Source: Parapontixanthobacter sp963736595 (GTDB lineage: Bacteria; Pseudomonadota; Alphaproteobacteria; Sphingomonadales; Sphingomonadaceae). Taken from it: a stretch of DNA of 64,000 bases. The position numbers and the translations under genes are program-made. The DNA is taken from contig CAVTPG010000002.1 of NCBI GenBank assembly GCA_963736595.1, positions 124,001-188,000 on the forward strand. The letters run 5' to 3'. Under the pieces are notes generated by a model. That model did no database searches, was not told the origin of the DNA, and saw nothing but the letters and a program-made list of their open reading frames with translations. Numbering within the stretch: the stretch's first letter is position 1; the number at the start of each line of letters is the position of its first letter. Shown here piece by piece: positions 42,835 to 51,923 of this stretch.

Positions 42835-43650
42835 TTACTTCAAAGCATTCGCCAGCAATTTATGAAGCCGGCTATGCAAAGTGTCGTTCGCTGCCAGGAT
42901 TTGCGCCGAATGGATCGGTTGCGAACGCCCACGGAAATCGGAGATGAACCCTCCCGCTTCACGAACGATCAGACAGCCTGCCGCCGTGTCCCAATCCTTC
43001 AAGCCGCTTTCCCAAAAGCCGTCATATCTTCCGGCTGCCAACCATGCGAGATCAAGCGACGCAGCACCATTGCGACGGATACCGGCAACGTTCGGGCCGA
43101 TGGCTTCGAAAATACGGGTCCATTCCGAAAAATCTCCATGTCCGGCAAACGGAATCCCGGTTGAGATCAGCGCATCGGAAAGCGCCTTGCGTGACGAAAC
43201 CCGCAGTCGCCCGTCCTGGAGCCAAGCGCCACGGGTTTTTTCAGCCCAAAACGTCTCATCTGTAATGGGGTTGTAGATGACGCCAGCGACCACATCGCCC
43301 CACCCCGGGCCGCCCAACTTCGGCTCTTGCACTGCAATCGAAATTGCAAAATGCGGAATGCCGTGGAGAAAATTGCTGGTCCCATCGAGTGGGTCGATGA
43401 TCCAACGCGGGCTGTTTTCGTCACCCGGGATAACGCCCGCTTCTTCCAGTACAAAGCCCCAGTCGGGTCGCGCATACAACAATTCGTCGTACAAAATCCG
43501 TTCGGAGCGCTGATCGGCTTTCGACACAAAATCGGCCGTTCCTTTACGGCTGACTTGCAGATGTTCCACTTCACCGAAATCACGTCGCAACCGGTTTCCA
43601 GCCTTGCGTGCAGCGCGTTCCATAACCTTGATTAGACCGGGCATCGCCAT
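42835..43650 (-). CDS. suhB: Inositol monophosphatase family protein
   Basis: A 271-residue Mg-dependent phosphatase of the SuhB/IMPase group. The metal sites are in WIIDPLDGTSNFLHGIPHFAISIA with DPLDGT, and in LKDWDTAAGCLIVREAGG. The start MAMPGLIKVMERAARKAGNRLRRDF is typical. It is 6 bp downstream of efp, so the two are probably one operon. In E. coli SuhB also acts in rRNA transcription; whether that holds here is unknown. The Symbol is used for the family. Confidence 0.92.
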   Translation of the reverse strand: MAMPGLIKVMERAARKAGNRLRRDFGEVEHLQVSRKGTADFVSKADQRSERILYDELLYARPDWGFVLEEAGVIPGDENSPRWIIDPLDGTSNFLHGIPHFAISIAVQEPKLGGPGWGDVVAGVIYNPITDETFWAEKTRGAWLQDGRLRVSSRKALSDALISTGIPFAGHGDFSEWTRIFEAIGPNVAGIRRNGAASLDLAWLAAGRYDGFWESGLKDWDTAAGCLIVREAGGFISDFRGRSQPIHSAQILAANDTLHSRLHKLLANALK

Positions 43651-43656
43651 AATAAA

Positions 43657-44220
43657 TCAGCCCGCCTTGCCGACATAGGTGCGCTCATACACATCGACTA
43701 TGATGCGCGTTCCGCTGCCGATATGTGGCGGCACCATCACGCGCACGCCATTCTCCAGAACTGCCGGTTTGTAGCTGGATGAAGCGGTCTGCCCCTTCAC
43801 CACGGCGTCGGCTTCGACGATGGTTGCTTCGACCTGTTCAGGCAAAGCCACGCTGATCGGCTTTTCGTCATACAATTCCAGCGTGACTTGCATCCCATCG
43901 GTCAGAAATGCGGCGGCATCGCCCAGCAAATCTGCCGGCAGATTGATCTGCTCAAAGGTTTCCTCATCCATAAAGACCAGCATATCGCCGTCGGTATAAA
44001 GATACTGAAAGTCTTTTGTGTCCAGACGCACTTTTTCGACCGTATCGGCGCTGCGATAACGCACATTGGTCTTGCGACCGTCGACGAGATTTTTCATCTC
44101 GACCTGCATATACGCGCCGCCTTTACCGGGCTGCGTATGCTGGATCTTAGCGACTTTCCAGATGCCAGTTTCATACTCGATGATGTTGCCGGGACGAATG
44201 TCCACGCCGCTGATTTTCAT
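43657..44220 (-). CDS. efp: Elongation factor P
   Basis: Relieves ribosome stalling at polyproline stretches. The 187-residue product begins with the KOW-like domain MKISGVDIRPGNIIEYETGIWKV, includes the modified loop PGKGGAYMQVEMKN with Lys33 as the likely modification site, and ends with the OB domains and VDVYERTYVGKAG. Length and start are typical. It heads the efp-suhB unit. The enzymes that would modify Lys33 are not in this window. Confidence 0.96.
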   Translation of the reverse strand: MKISGVDIRPGNIIEYETGIWKVAKIQHTQPGKGGAYMQVEMKNLVDGRKTNVRYRSADTVEKVRLDTKDFQYLYTDGDMLVFMDEETFEQINLPADLLGDAAAFLTDGMQVTLELYDEKPISVALPEQVEATIVEADAVVKGQTASSSYKPAVLENGVRVMVPPHIGSGTRIIVDVYERTYVGKAG

Positions 44221-44333
44221 GCTATAGCCTTTGGTAAATGCGGGCAGCCTTATGCACTGGCCACGTATATTGGCGCGCCTTAGCTGGTCAGTCAGTCAGG
44301 AGCAAGCTACGCAGAGCTATGGATCAGGAACAC

Positions 44334-44717
44334 ATGAAAAACGTGATGAAACTGAAAATGACCGCAGCGATGATGGTATTGGGTTGTGCCATAGGGTCTG
44401 CATCCGTTTCGGCAGCGCCTGGCGGTCCTATCGATACGCTGCTGCGCGGCGAATATGTCTGTGGTATGCCCGGAACGGCCAAAGGCAAGGCATGGCAAGT
44501 CATGGAGAGTGCCAGCTTCGTTATTATTAACGGGTCAAGCTATCGCACGGATGCGGGGCGCGGTACGTATCTTTTAACCGGCAACATCGTGCGCTTTACG
44601 CGCGGGCCGATGAAAGGGCAGAAATTTGTTCGCGAGACGGAGGGGCGTTTGCGATTGCTGGGTGCGAACGGAGAGCCCGATCGATTGCGCTGTAACCGGC
44701 AATTGGCAAGGCGCTAA
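44334..44717 (+). CDS. Small secreted protein, function unknown
   Basis: ATG 44334, preceded by an AGGA ribosome site, gives 127 residues. Residues 1-30 are a signal peptide (MTAAMMVLGCAIGSASVSA type, cleavage near SAAPGG). The mature part contains two Cys (EYVCGMPG and RLRCNRQ) that could form a disulfide, and a repeat of small beta-like segments: GSSYRTDAGRGTYLLTGNIVRF, RLRLLGANGEPD. I do not recognise a family. It is divergent from efp. Alternative start ATG 44319 or further upstream is less likely. Confidence 0.62.
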   Translation: MKNVMKLKMTAAMMVLGCAIGSASVSAAPGGPIDTLLRGEYVCGMPGTAKGKAWQVMESASFVIINGSSYRTDAGRGTYLLTGNIVRFTRGPMKGQKFVRETEGRLRLLGANGEPDRLRCNRQLARR

Positions 44718-44766
44718 CAGTGCCGTGCATCCGCAGCAAGTTTTGGCAGAATAGCGCGCGTAAATA

Positions 44767-45405
44767 CTAAGCTGGCTTTCCGTCAGGCCGCGCCATGATC
44801 TTGGTAAATGCTTTGATTGCTGCTGCCTCATCGCCATTCCACACTGCGCCCGACACAGCGAGAAAATCTGCTCCAGCCTCAATCAGCGGTTTGCAATTTT
44901 CCGGTGTAATTCCGCCGATTGCAACACAGGGCAGCTCAAACAAATTCTGCCACCAGCGAAGAATTTCCAGATCGGGACGTGCCGCCGATTCCTTGGTCGT
45001 GCTTTCAAAGAATGACCCGAATGCGACGTAATCCGCTCCGACATCGCCAGCGTCCATCGCGAGATGCCTGCTGTCTTTGCACGTGACACCGATCTGTGCA
45101 TCCGACCCTAATGCCTCGCGCGCTTCGGCAACCGTCCCGTCATTCTGACCAAGATGCACGCCGTCGGCGTTAAGTCGCTTGGCCAAAGCAATATCGTCAT
45201 TGACGATAAAGGCCACATCGCGGGCCGCGCACAATTCTTGCAAGGGTGCCGCCAGATCGGCAGCGGCGTGTTGATCCAGTCCTTTCACGCGAAATTGAAA
45301 AGCAGCGACCGGACCCGCGTCCAGAGCGCGCTCTAGTCGTTTCGGAAATTCGCCACCGACGTCCAATGGCGAAATCAGATACAATAGGCAGGATCGTTTG
45401 GACAC
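44767..45405 (-). CDS. thiE: Thiamine phosphate synthase
   Basis: Joins hydroxymethylpyrimidine diphosphate with thiazole phosphate to make thiamine phosphate. The 212-residue barrel has FIVNDDIALAKRLNADGVHLGQND, a stretch GVTCKDSRHLAMDAGDVGADYVAFGSFFESTTKESA, and VAIGGITPENCKPLIEAGADFLAVSGAVW, all typical of ThiE. It is 14 bp after fda at the end of the tkt-gap-pgk-fda run. Being downstream of transketolase, a thiamine-dependent enzyme, the arrangement is sensible. Confidence 0.93.
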   Translation of the reverse strand: MSKRSCLLYLISPLDVGGEFPKRLERALDAGPVAAFQFRVKGLDQHAAADLAAPLQELCAARDVAFIVNDDIALAKRLNADGVHLGQNDGTVAEAREALGSDAQIGVTCKDSRHLAMDAGDVGADYVAFGSFFESTTKESAARPDLEILRWWQNLFELPCVAIGGITPENCKPLIEAGADFLAVSGAVWNGDEAAAIKAFTKIMARPDGKPA

Positions 45406-45419
45406 AGTCGCTGCCTAAC

Positions 45420-46316
45420 CTAAACCGGTTCCATCGAAGCGCACTGGATTTCCTCAATCGCCGTGCCGAGCGCCGCGTCGAATTGCTGATCATCCATATT
45501 GGCTTGCAAAACTTCGAGCAAAGCGCGGCTGAAACTGGCGATTACCCCGGTGTTTTTCGCCAATTCACGGCAAGCCTCTTCCCGGCTGTAACCGCCCGAC
45601 AAAGCAACGACGCGCAAAACTTTGGGATGATCGACCAGCGATTTGTAAAGGTCCGGCTCGCTCGGAATCGTCAGCTTCAGCATGACTTGTTTGCCTTCGG
45701 GCAGCCGATTTAGCTCGTCGAGCATATGGCTTAACAGCAGGGCTTCGGCTTGCGGGCGGCTCTCGCTTTGCAGCGACACTTCCGGCTCCAAGATCGGCAT
45801 CAGTCCGGTATCGAGAATGCGCAACCCGTAATCCATTTGCTGCGCGATGTTCGCCTTGATCCCGGCATCGTTGGCCTCGTGAATGACCGAGCGCATCTTG
45901 GTCCCGAAAACGCCCAATTCCTTGGCTCTCGCGCACATTTGCTCCAGCTCGGGGATGGGCTTCATCAGTTGTACGCCATCTTTCGTATCGTGCATTCCCT
46001 TGTCCACTTTCAGGAATGGCACGACGCCGCGGCGCGCAAGCAATTTCGGGATGGGCGAGCCGTCATCAGCGCCGCCTTCCATCGTTTTTTCAAACAAAAT
46101 AGCGCCGATGACCTTGCCATTTCCGAAGCTTGGCGACGTGACAATGCGGCACCGCATCTTGTGGATTTGCGCGAACATTTCATCGTCGCCCGACCATTCA
46201 TCGTCGCTAACACCGTAGGCTGCCAGCGCTTTTGGCGTGGAACCGCCGGATTGATCGAGCGCCGCAATAAAGCCCTGCCCGTTGGCAATTTTGTCGGTCA
46301 TTTCCTGCGTATTCAT
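45420..46316 (-). CDS. Class I fructose-bisphosphate aldolase
   Basis: Cleaves fructose 1,6-bisphosphate reversibly, or condenses triose phosphates, through a Schiff-base lysine. The 298-residue protein from ATG 46316 has the class I start MNTQEMTDKIANGQGFIAALDQSGGSTPKALAAYG, PILEPEVSLQSESR (barrel) and SGGYSREEACRELAKNTGVIASFSRALLE near the C-terminus. A GAGGAAC ribosome site precedes the ATG. It is 237 bp downstream of the 2OG oxygenase gene but still on the same strand; a promoter could sit in that gap. Confidence 0.93.
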   Translation of the reverse strand: MNTQEMTDKIANGQGFIAALDQSGGSTPKALAAYGVSDDEWSGDDEMFAQIHKMRCRIVTSPSFGNGKVIGAILFEKTMEGGADDGSPIPKLLARRGVVPFLKVDKGMHDTKDGVQLMKPIPELEQMCARAKELGVFGTKMRSVIHEANDAGIKANIAQQMDYGLRILDTGLMPILEPEVSLQSESRPQAEALLLSHMLDELNRLPEGKQVMLKLTIPSEPDLYKSLVDHPKVLRVVALSGGYSREEACRELAKNTGVIASFSRALLEVLQANMDDQQFDAALGTAIEEIQCASMEPV

Positions 46317-46553
46317 GATGTTCCTCAATTTTTGTCGGTATTGCAAAGTTGCGCGGCATCTACCCCTCGCCTGAACCAGCGGCAACCATTGGCGGTTCCG
46401 CCGACCCGGCTTTTCGTGGCTATGTTCGCAATTGGGACGCTATAAACGTCAAACATTACAATGATTAAAAGGCGATTTGGCAGATTTTTGCCGGAATTTC
46501 CACAAACGCCTTGAAACGTAACCTAACGGTACCGAGCCATACCAAAGTGTCGT

Positions 46554-47201
46554 TTAACCCGGCTTTTTGACGGCAATCAGGTTGATCGCGATCGAGATGC
46601 GTTGTCCGCTTCCGTGAAACGCTCTGACACCATGTTGGAGCCAGCTTGGAAACAGCACAATCATTCCGGTTTGAGGCCTGATTGTGACTTCGGTCTGCTG
46701 CGGCTTTCCATCAGCACTGATTAGCCGCAAATCGGGCGCGTTCATGCTGATCATCGGCATACGCGGATCGAGCAGCTGCAACTCGCCACCACTGTTCGCC
46801 TGGGCACTAAGTTCATCGCCGCCATAACCATCGTCGAGGTAAGCCACCGCCGACCAAAAACTGCCGGGATGGAAGTGGTACTGGTTTGCTGCTCCCCTGC
46901 CGCTGACATTTGCCCACATCTCCGGCACCCAGTCAAAGCGGCTTTCCTCCTGCGATTTTATGTCCACCGTTGCTTCATCAGCCATCGTCATTGCTTTGTA
47001 AGCTAAGGCACGCGCCGCTTCCCCGCCCCAGTCGAGCATTTGCGTGTTGGAATGCCAGCCATTGATGTTGGAAATCTGCACGCCCGTGCTGTCGCGGGCT
47101 TGTTCTGCCATGACCACTTTGCGCAAGGCCGCAATGCCAGCTTCGCTTTGCAAGCGGTCGATGACGAACGGCGTCGCAAAAAGCTGATGAGTGGTGGCCA
47201 T
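46554..47201 (-). CDS. Putative 2-oxoglutarate/Fe(II) oxygenase (TIGR02466-like)
   Basis: A 215-residue putative dioxygenase of the double-stranded beta-helix type. From ATG 47201 it reads MATTHQLFATPFVIDRLQ. The probable Fe site includes the QYHFHPGSFWSAVAYLDDG stretch, a GELQLLDPR segment, and LFPSWLQHGVRAFHGSGQRISIAINL in which the His and Arg are the typical distal ligand and 2-oxoglutarate contact. It lies 1 bp after pgk in the middle of a glycolytic run. The substrate, perhaps a protein or a small metabolite, is unknown. Confidence 0.78.
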   Translation of the reverse strand: MATTHQLFATPFVIDRLQSEAGIAALRKVVMAEQARDSTGVQISNINGWHSNTQMLDWGGEAARALAYKAMTMADEATVDIKSQEESRFDWVPEMWANVSGRGAANQYHFHPGSFWSAVAYLDDGYGGDELSAQANSGGELQLLDPRMPMISMNAPDLRLISADGKPQQTEVTIRPQTGMIVLFPSWLQHGVRAFHGSGQRISIAINLIAVKKPG

Positions 47202-47202
47202 G

Positions 47203-48405
47203 TCAGCCTTTGAGCGCGGCCACTCCTGGCAAGACCTTACCTTCCATCCATTCGAGGAAAGCGCCGCCAGCGGTTGAAATATAAGAGAAATCTTCTGCCA
47301 CGCCTGCATGGGCCAGCGCCGCAACCGTGTCTCCGCCCCCCGCAACCGATACGAGCGAGCCTTCCTGCGTCAGAGCAGCGGCTGTTTTGGCGAGCGAGAC
47401 AGTCGCCGCATCGAATGGCTCGGTTTCAAATGCGCCCAGTGGGCCATTCCAGACCAGCGTGCGGCAGGTTTTCAGCACATCAGCCAAGGCTTCAACGGCT
47501 TGCGGGCCAATATCGAGAATCATCTCTTCCGCGCCAACTTCGTGGACGTTGCAGACACGCAGACTGTCCGGATTGGCTGCAAACTCCTGCGCCACGACAA
47601 CATCGTAGGGAAGATGCACTGTGCAGCCCGATTGCTCGGCAGCGTTCAAGATCGCCAACACAGTATCGGTCAGATCATGTTCGCATAGTGATTTGCCGAC
47701 ATCGACCCCGCGCGCCGCGAGAAACGTGTTGGCCATCCCGCCGCCAATTATTAGATGCTGCACTTTGGTGACGAGATGTTCCAGCACAGCCAGCTTGCTC
47801 GACACTTTTGCGCCGCCGACAACGGCAGCGACCGGTGCTTGCGGATTTCCTAAAGCAGCTTCCAACGCCCGCAATTCAGCCTCCATCGCGCGACCGGCAT
47901 AAGCAGGCAATATATGCGCCAACCCCTCGGTCGAGGCATGGGCGCGATGCGCGGCGGAAAACGCATCGTTTACATAAAAATCGCCATGCGCGGCCATTCC
48001 GGCGGCAAAGGCGGGATCATTGGCTTCCTCACCTGGCCAGAAACGGACATTGTCAAGCAGACCAATGTCGCCATCGCTCAGAATGCCGAGCGATTGTTCC
48101 ACGACCGGACCCATCACTTCGGGCACAAACATGATTTCGCGGTCCAACACGCGCTCGACATCGCCCTGAACAAAGCTGGTGGACATGGTCGAGTGCCGCT
48201 GTCCCTTGGGACGACGGAAATGTGCCAGCAACAGCACTTTTGCACCCTTGTCAGCGAGTTCCAGAATGGTCGGCTTCGCTGCTTCGACGCGCGTCACATC
48301 GCTGGCCGATCCGCCCTGCATCGGCAAGTTCAGATCGACGCGCACCAATGCCACCTGACCGGACAAATCCGCCGGCAAATCGTCGAGAGTTTTGAAGTCG
48401 GCCAT
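47203..48405 (-). CDS. pgk: Phosphoglycerate kinase
   Basis: Reversible phosphoryl transfer between 1,3-bisphosphoglycerate and ADP in glycolysis and gluconeogenesis. The 400-residue protein from ATG 48405 has the start ADLSGQVALVRVDLNLPMQGG, the substrate-binding LLAHFRRPKG, NDAFSAAHRAHAST, AVVGGAKVSSKLAVLEHL, WNGPLGAFE and the C-terminal VAGGGDTVAAL. It is 13 bp after gap and 1 bp before the 2OG oxygenase gene, so co-transcription is likely. Confidence 0.97.
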   Translation of the reverse strand: MADFKTLDDLPADLSGQVALVRVDLNLPMQGGSASDVTRVEAAKPTILELADKGAKVLLLAHFRRPKGQRHSTMSTSFVQGDVERVLDREIMFVPEVMGPVVEQSLGILSDGDIGLLDNVRFWPGEEANDPAFAAGMAAHGDFYVNDAFSAAHRAHASTEGLAHILPAYAGRAMEAELRALEAALGNPQAPVAAVVGGAKVSSKLAVLEHLVTKVQHLIIGGGMANTFLAARGVDVGKSLCEHDLTDTVLAILNAAEQSGCTVHLPYDVVVAQEFAANPDSLRVCNVHEVGAEEMILDIGPQAVEALADVLKTCRTLVWNGPLGAFETEPFDAATVSLAKTAAALTQEGSLVSVAGGGDTVAALAHAGVAEDFSYISTAGGAFLEWMEGKVLPGVAALKG

Positions 48406-48418
48406 AATGATGCTCTGC

Positions 48419-49426
48419 TTACAGCAGCCCCGCGACAACACCCGACGTGTCGATCATGCGGTTGGAAAAGCCCCATTCATTGTCATACCAGCTGACGACG
48501 CGGGCAAGTTTGCCTTCCATGACGCTGGTTTCGAGGCTGTCTACGGTGGAGCTGGCCGGGTAGTGATTGAAATCGCTGCTGACCAAGGGCAGATCGGTAT
48601 AATCGAGGACGCCCTTCATCGGGCCATCGGCGGCGGCTTTCAGCGCATTGTTCAATTCTTCGACGCTGGTATCGCGGCCCGGTACAAATACCAGATCGAC
48701 CAGGCTGACATTGGGCGTCGGCACCCGGACAGACGAGCCATCCAGCTTGCCGTTCAATTCCGGCAAAACGAGGCCTACCGCACGCGCGGCACCGGTCGTC
48801 GTCGGGATCATATTCTGCGCACCCGCACGCGCGCGGCGCATATCGGAATGCATCTGATCCAGCATCCGCTGATCGTTGGTATAGCTGTGGATCGTGGTCA
48901 TGAACCCGCGCTCGATCCCGACCGTATCGTTCAGCACCTTGGCAATCGGGGCGAGGCAATTCGTGGTGCAGCTGGCATTGGAAATAATGTCATCATCCGC
49001 AGTCAGCGTATCGTGATTGACGCCGTACACGATCGTCTTGGAAACACCCTTGGCCGGAGCGGAGATAACCACTCGCTTTGCGCCGGCGGTGATGTGCGGA
49101 CGGGCCGCTTCATCGGACTGGAAAAAGCCGGTGCATTCCATCACGATCTCCACGCCCATATCGGCGTGCGGCAGATTGCCCGGTTCGCGCTCGGAAGTGA
49201 CGGCAATGCGCTTGCCATTCACTGTGATGCTGCTGCCATCGGAGGTTACGTCACCGGGAAAACGACCGTGCGTGGAATCATGCGCAAACAACAAGGCATT
49301 GGCTTTGGCATCGGCCAGATCGTTGATCGCGACCAGTTCCAGATCGTGATCGTCACGTTCCAGAATTGCGCGCGCAACCAAGCGCCCGATACGTCCGAAA
49401 CCGTTGATGGATACTTTCGTCGCCAT
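48419..49426 (-). CDS. gap: Glyceraldehyde-3-phosphate dehydrogenase
   Basis: Oxidises glyceraldehyde 3-phosphate with NAD(P) to 1,3-bisphosphoglycerate. The 335-residue product has the Rossmann start VSINGFGRIGRLVARAI, the active-site Cys in SNASCTTNCLAPIAKVL, and SYTNDQRMLDQMH and WYDNEWGFSNRMID. It is the second gene of tkt-gap-pgk on the minus strand. Confidence 0.97.
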   Translation of the reverse strand: MATKVSINGFGRIGRLVARAILERDDHDLELVAINDLADAKANALLFAHDSTHGRFPGDVTSDGSSITVNGKRIAVTSEREPGNLPHADMGVEIVMECTGFFQSDEAARPHITAGAKRVVISAPAKGVSKTIVYGVNHDTLTADDDIISNASCTTNCLAPIAKVLNDTVGIERGFMTTIHSYTNDQRMLDQMHSDMRRARAGAQNMIPTTTGAARAVGLVLPELNGKLDGSSVRVPTPNVSLVDLVFVPGRDTSVEELNNALKAAADGPMKGVLDYTDLPLVSSDFNHYPASSTVDSLETSVMEGKLARVVSWYDNEWGFSNRMIDTSGVVAGLL

Positions 49427-49441
49427 GAGAGAAACTCCTGC

Positions 49442-51427
49442 TTAAGCGTTCAATTTGTTAAGAATTTGCGGAACGATCTGGTCCGCAGTAAAGCCGAATT
49501 TGCTAAATAAGTCTTGCGCCGGGGCCGATGCGCCGAAACGATCTAGGCCGATGTTAAGCCCATTCGCCATCGTGTAGCGTTCCCAGCCCAGCGTCGCGCC
49601 CGCTTCGATCGACACGCGCAAAATTTTGCTCGGATCGACGTTTGGCAGCAAGCCCTCTTTATAGTCCGCATCCTGCTGCTCGAACAATTCCATACACGGC
49701 ATGGAAATGACATCGGCGCCAATGCCTTGGCCCTCAAGCTGTGCCGCCGTTTCCAGCGCCAAATGTACTTCGGAGCCGGTTGCGATCAGGATGACTTTGC
49801 GCTCCGCTTCGGCAGCTTTCAAACGATACGCCCCGCGCGCCGAATGCATTTCGCTGTCGCGGCGCACTTGCGGCAAGCCCTGCCGCGACAGGCACAGCAC
49901 CGACGGCGTCGCAGCATCTTGCAGCGCCAGTTTCCAGCATTCCGCCGTCTCGACCACATCAGCCGGGCGATAGACGTTGAGATTGGGGATCAGGCGCAGC
50001 GACATAACTTGCTCGATCGGTTGGTGCGTCGGGCCGTCCTCGCCAAGGCCGATGGAATCATGCGTCATCACGTAGATGGCGCGCGTCTGTTGTAATGCGG
50101 ACAGGCGAATCGCGTTGCGGCAATAATCGGAAAAGATTAGGAACGTGCCGCCATAAGGGATGACGCCGCCATGCAAGGCCATGCCGTTCATCGCCGCCGC
50201 CATGCCGAATTCGCGGATGCCGTAATACATATAGCGACCGGCGTAATTATCCGCTCCGAAGGCCTCGATCCCGCCAGCTTTGGTGTTGTTCGAGCCGGTG
50301 AGGTCGGCAGATCCGCCAATCGTTTCGGGCATGATTTCATTGATAACGCCGAGCGCCATTTCGCTGGCTTTGCGGGTGGCGACTTTCTGGTCACCCTCGG
50401 CCAGCTCGGCAAGGTAGGCATCGAATTTGCCGATGTCGGGCAGTTCGCCAGCCATGCGGCGATCGAACTCGGCGCGTTGCTCACCACCCTCATTGCGCGC
50501 GAGCCATTCGCGATGGGCTGTTTTGCCGCGCTCTGCGGTCTGCTCCCACGCGGAGCGGATATCGTCGGGAATGACGAACGGTTCATGGCTCCAGCCCAGC
50601 GCCTCGCGAGCGCCCGCAATTTCTTCCTCGCCCAGCGGTGCGCCATGTGTCGCCGACGTGCCTTGTTTGGTCGGCGCGCCCATCCCGATCACGGTTTTGC
50701 AAGCTACCAGCGTCGGCAAGTCGGACTCCACCGCTTCGTCCAAGGCACGGCGAATGTCGTCTGCATCATGCCCGTCGCAATCGACGACGTGCCATCCCGT
50801 TGCCCGGTAGCGCGCGCGAATGTCTTCGCTGGTCGAGAGATCGGTCGATCCGTCGATGGTGATATTATTGTCGTCCCACAAAACGGTGAGGCGGCTTAAG
50901 TTCAAATGTCCGGCCAGCCCGATGGCTTCGTGATTGATGCCTTCCATCAAGCACCCGTCACCCGCAATCACCCAGGTATTGTGATCGACCAGTTCATCGC
51001 CGAACACCGCGTTCAAATGCCGCTCTGCAATTGCCATGCCGACGGCCATCGCAAGCCCTTGACCCAGCGGGCCGGTCGTCGCTTCTACGCCGTCGAGCAG
51101 GAAATTTTCCGGATGGCCTGCGCACGGGCTGCCCAGCTGCCGGAAATTACGAATGTCATCCATCGTAGGCTGCACGTAGCCGGTCAAATTGAGCAGCGCA
51201 TAAATCAGCATCGAGCCATGCCCGGCGGACAGCACGAACCGGTCGCGATCGGCCCAGTCTGGCGCAGCGGGATCGAATTTCAAATAATCGGAAAACAGCA
51301 CCGTGGCGACATCCGCCATACCCATCGGCATTCCGGGATGGCCGGAATTGGCGGCCTGCACAGCATCCATCGACAGCGCGCGGATCGCATTGGCCATATC
51401 CGCAAAACCCACATTTTCCGAACTCAT
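49442..51427 (-). CDS. tkt: Transketolase
   Basis: Thiamine diphosphate enzyme of the pentose phosphate pathway and, in this context, of triose-sugar interconversion. The 661-residue protein from ATG 51427 (MSSENVGFADMANAIRALSMD) has SGHPGMPMGMADVATVLFSDYLKFDP, TGPLGQGLAMAVGMAIAER, VIAGDGCLMEGINHEAIGLAG (ThDP motif), and the Pyr domain with GMAAAMNGMALHGG and DSIGLGEDGPTHQPIEQ. It heads the minus-strand run tkt-gap-pgk-2OG-fda-thiE. Confidence 0.96.
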   Translation of the reverse strand: MSSENVGFADMANAIRALSMDAVQAANSGHPGMPMGMADVATVLFSDYLKFDPAAPDWADRDRFVLSAGHGSMLIYALLNLTGYVQPTMDDIRNFRQLGSPCAGHPENFLLDGVEATTGPLGQGLAMAVGMAIAERHLNAVFGDELVDHNTWVIAGDGCLMEGINHEAIGLAGHLNLSRLTVLWDDNNITIDGSTDLSTSEDIRARYRATGWHVVDCDGHDADDIRRALDEAVESDLPTLVACKTVIGMGAPTKQGTSATHGAPLGEEEIAGAREALGWSHEPFVIPDDIRSAWEQTAERGKTAHREWLARNEGGEQRAEFDRRMAGELPDIGKFDAYLAELAEGDQKVATRKASEMALGVINEIMPETIGGSADLTGSNNTKAGGIEAFGADNYAGRYMYYGIREFGMAAAMNGMALHGGVIPYGGTFLIFSDYCRNAIRLSALQQTRAIYVMTHDSIGLGEDGPTHQPIEQVMSLRLIPNLNVYRPADVVETAECWKLALQDAATPSVLCLSRQGLPQVRRDSEMHSARGAYRLKAAEAERKVILIATGSEVHLALETAAQLEGQGIGADVISMPCMELFEQQDADYKEGLLPNVDPSKILRVSIEAGATLGWERYTMANGLNIGLDRFGASAPAQDLFSKFGFTADQIVPQILNKLNA

Positions 51428-51692
51428 GACCGATATCGCTCCAGTATCAGGGTATAGGCAAGCGCATCCTGCTACGATTGCACCGAAATTCCCGCAACAA
51501 CGCGCCTGCAATAAAACCGAGTCGCTGCCTCTGCGATGCCTTTGCCGAGCATGGAAACGAGGTCAAGGCGTGTGGCATGGCTGTCGCGCGTTGCAACATA
51601 CACGCGCTCTGACCCATCCAAACTTGTGGACAGGTATCAGCAGCGTGCCCCAAGATTTTGCATTCGCATGGTTTTCCGCTAATATTACCGCC

Positions 51693-51923
51693 ATGGAAGA
51701 GGAACGTATCGCGCACGCCATGCAGCGGATCGAAGCGGCCAAGGCGCGCCTCCAAAAAATATCTGCGGAAATAACCGAAAGCCCGGCAAATCTACCGGAG
51801 CACGGGGGCATCGGCGATGCGCCGGACGATGACACTTTGGCAACGCGCCACGCGGAGATGAAGCGCACTGTCACAGCCAATCTCGACCGGTTGGATGCCA
51901 TTATCGAAAGGCTGGAAGCATGA
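51693..51923 (+). CDS. Coiled-coil protein of 76 residues upstream of zapA
   Basis: A small, highly charged, helical protein (starts MEEERIAHAMQRIEAAKARLQKI, ends ATNLDRLDAIIERLEA-like) with an alternating heptad pattern and a flexible middle (ESPANLPEHGG). It overlaps zapA by 4 bp (ATGA), so the two are co-translated. No catalytic motif or membrane segment is visible. A role in cell division together with ZapA is inferred only from linkage. Not recognised as a named family. Confidence 0.65.
   Translation: MEEERIAHAMQRIEAAKARLQKISAEITESPANLPEHGGIGDAPDDDTLATRHAEMKRTVTANLDRLDAIIERLEA

Noticed and set aside
48392..49510. Plus ORF of 372 codons opposite gap
   Set aside because: Antisense shadow of a highly conserved gene.
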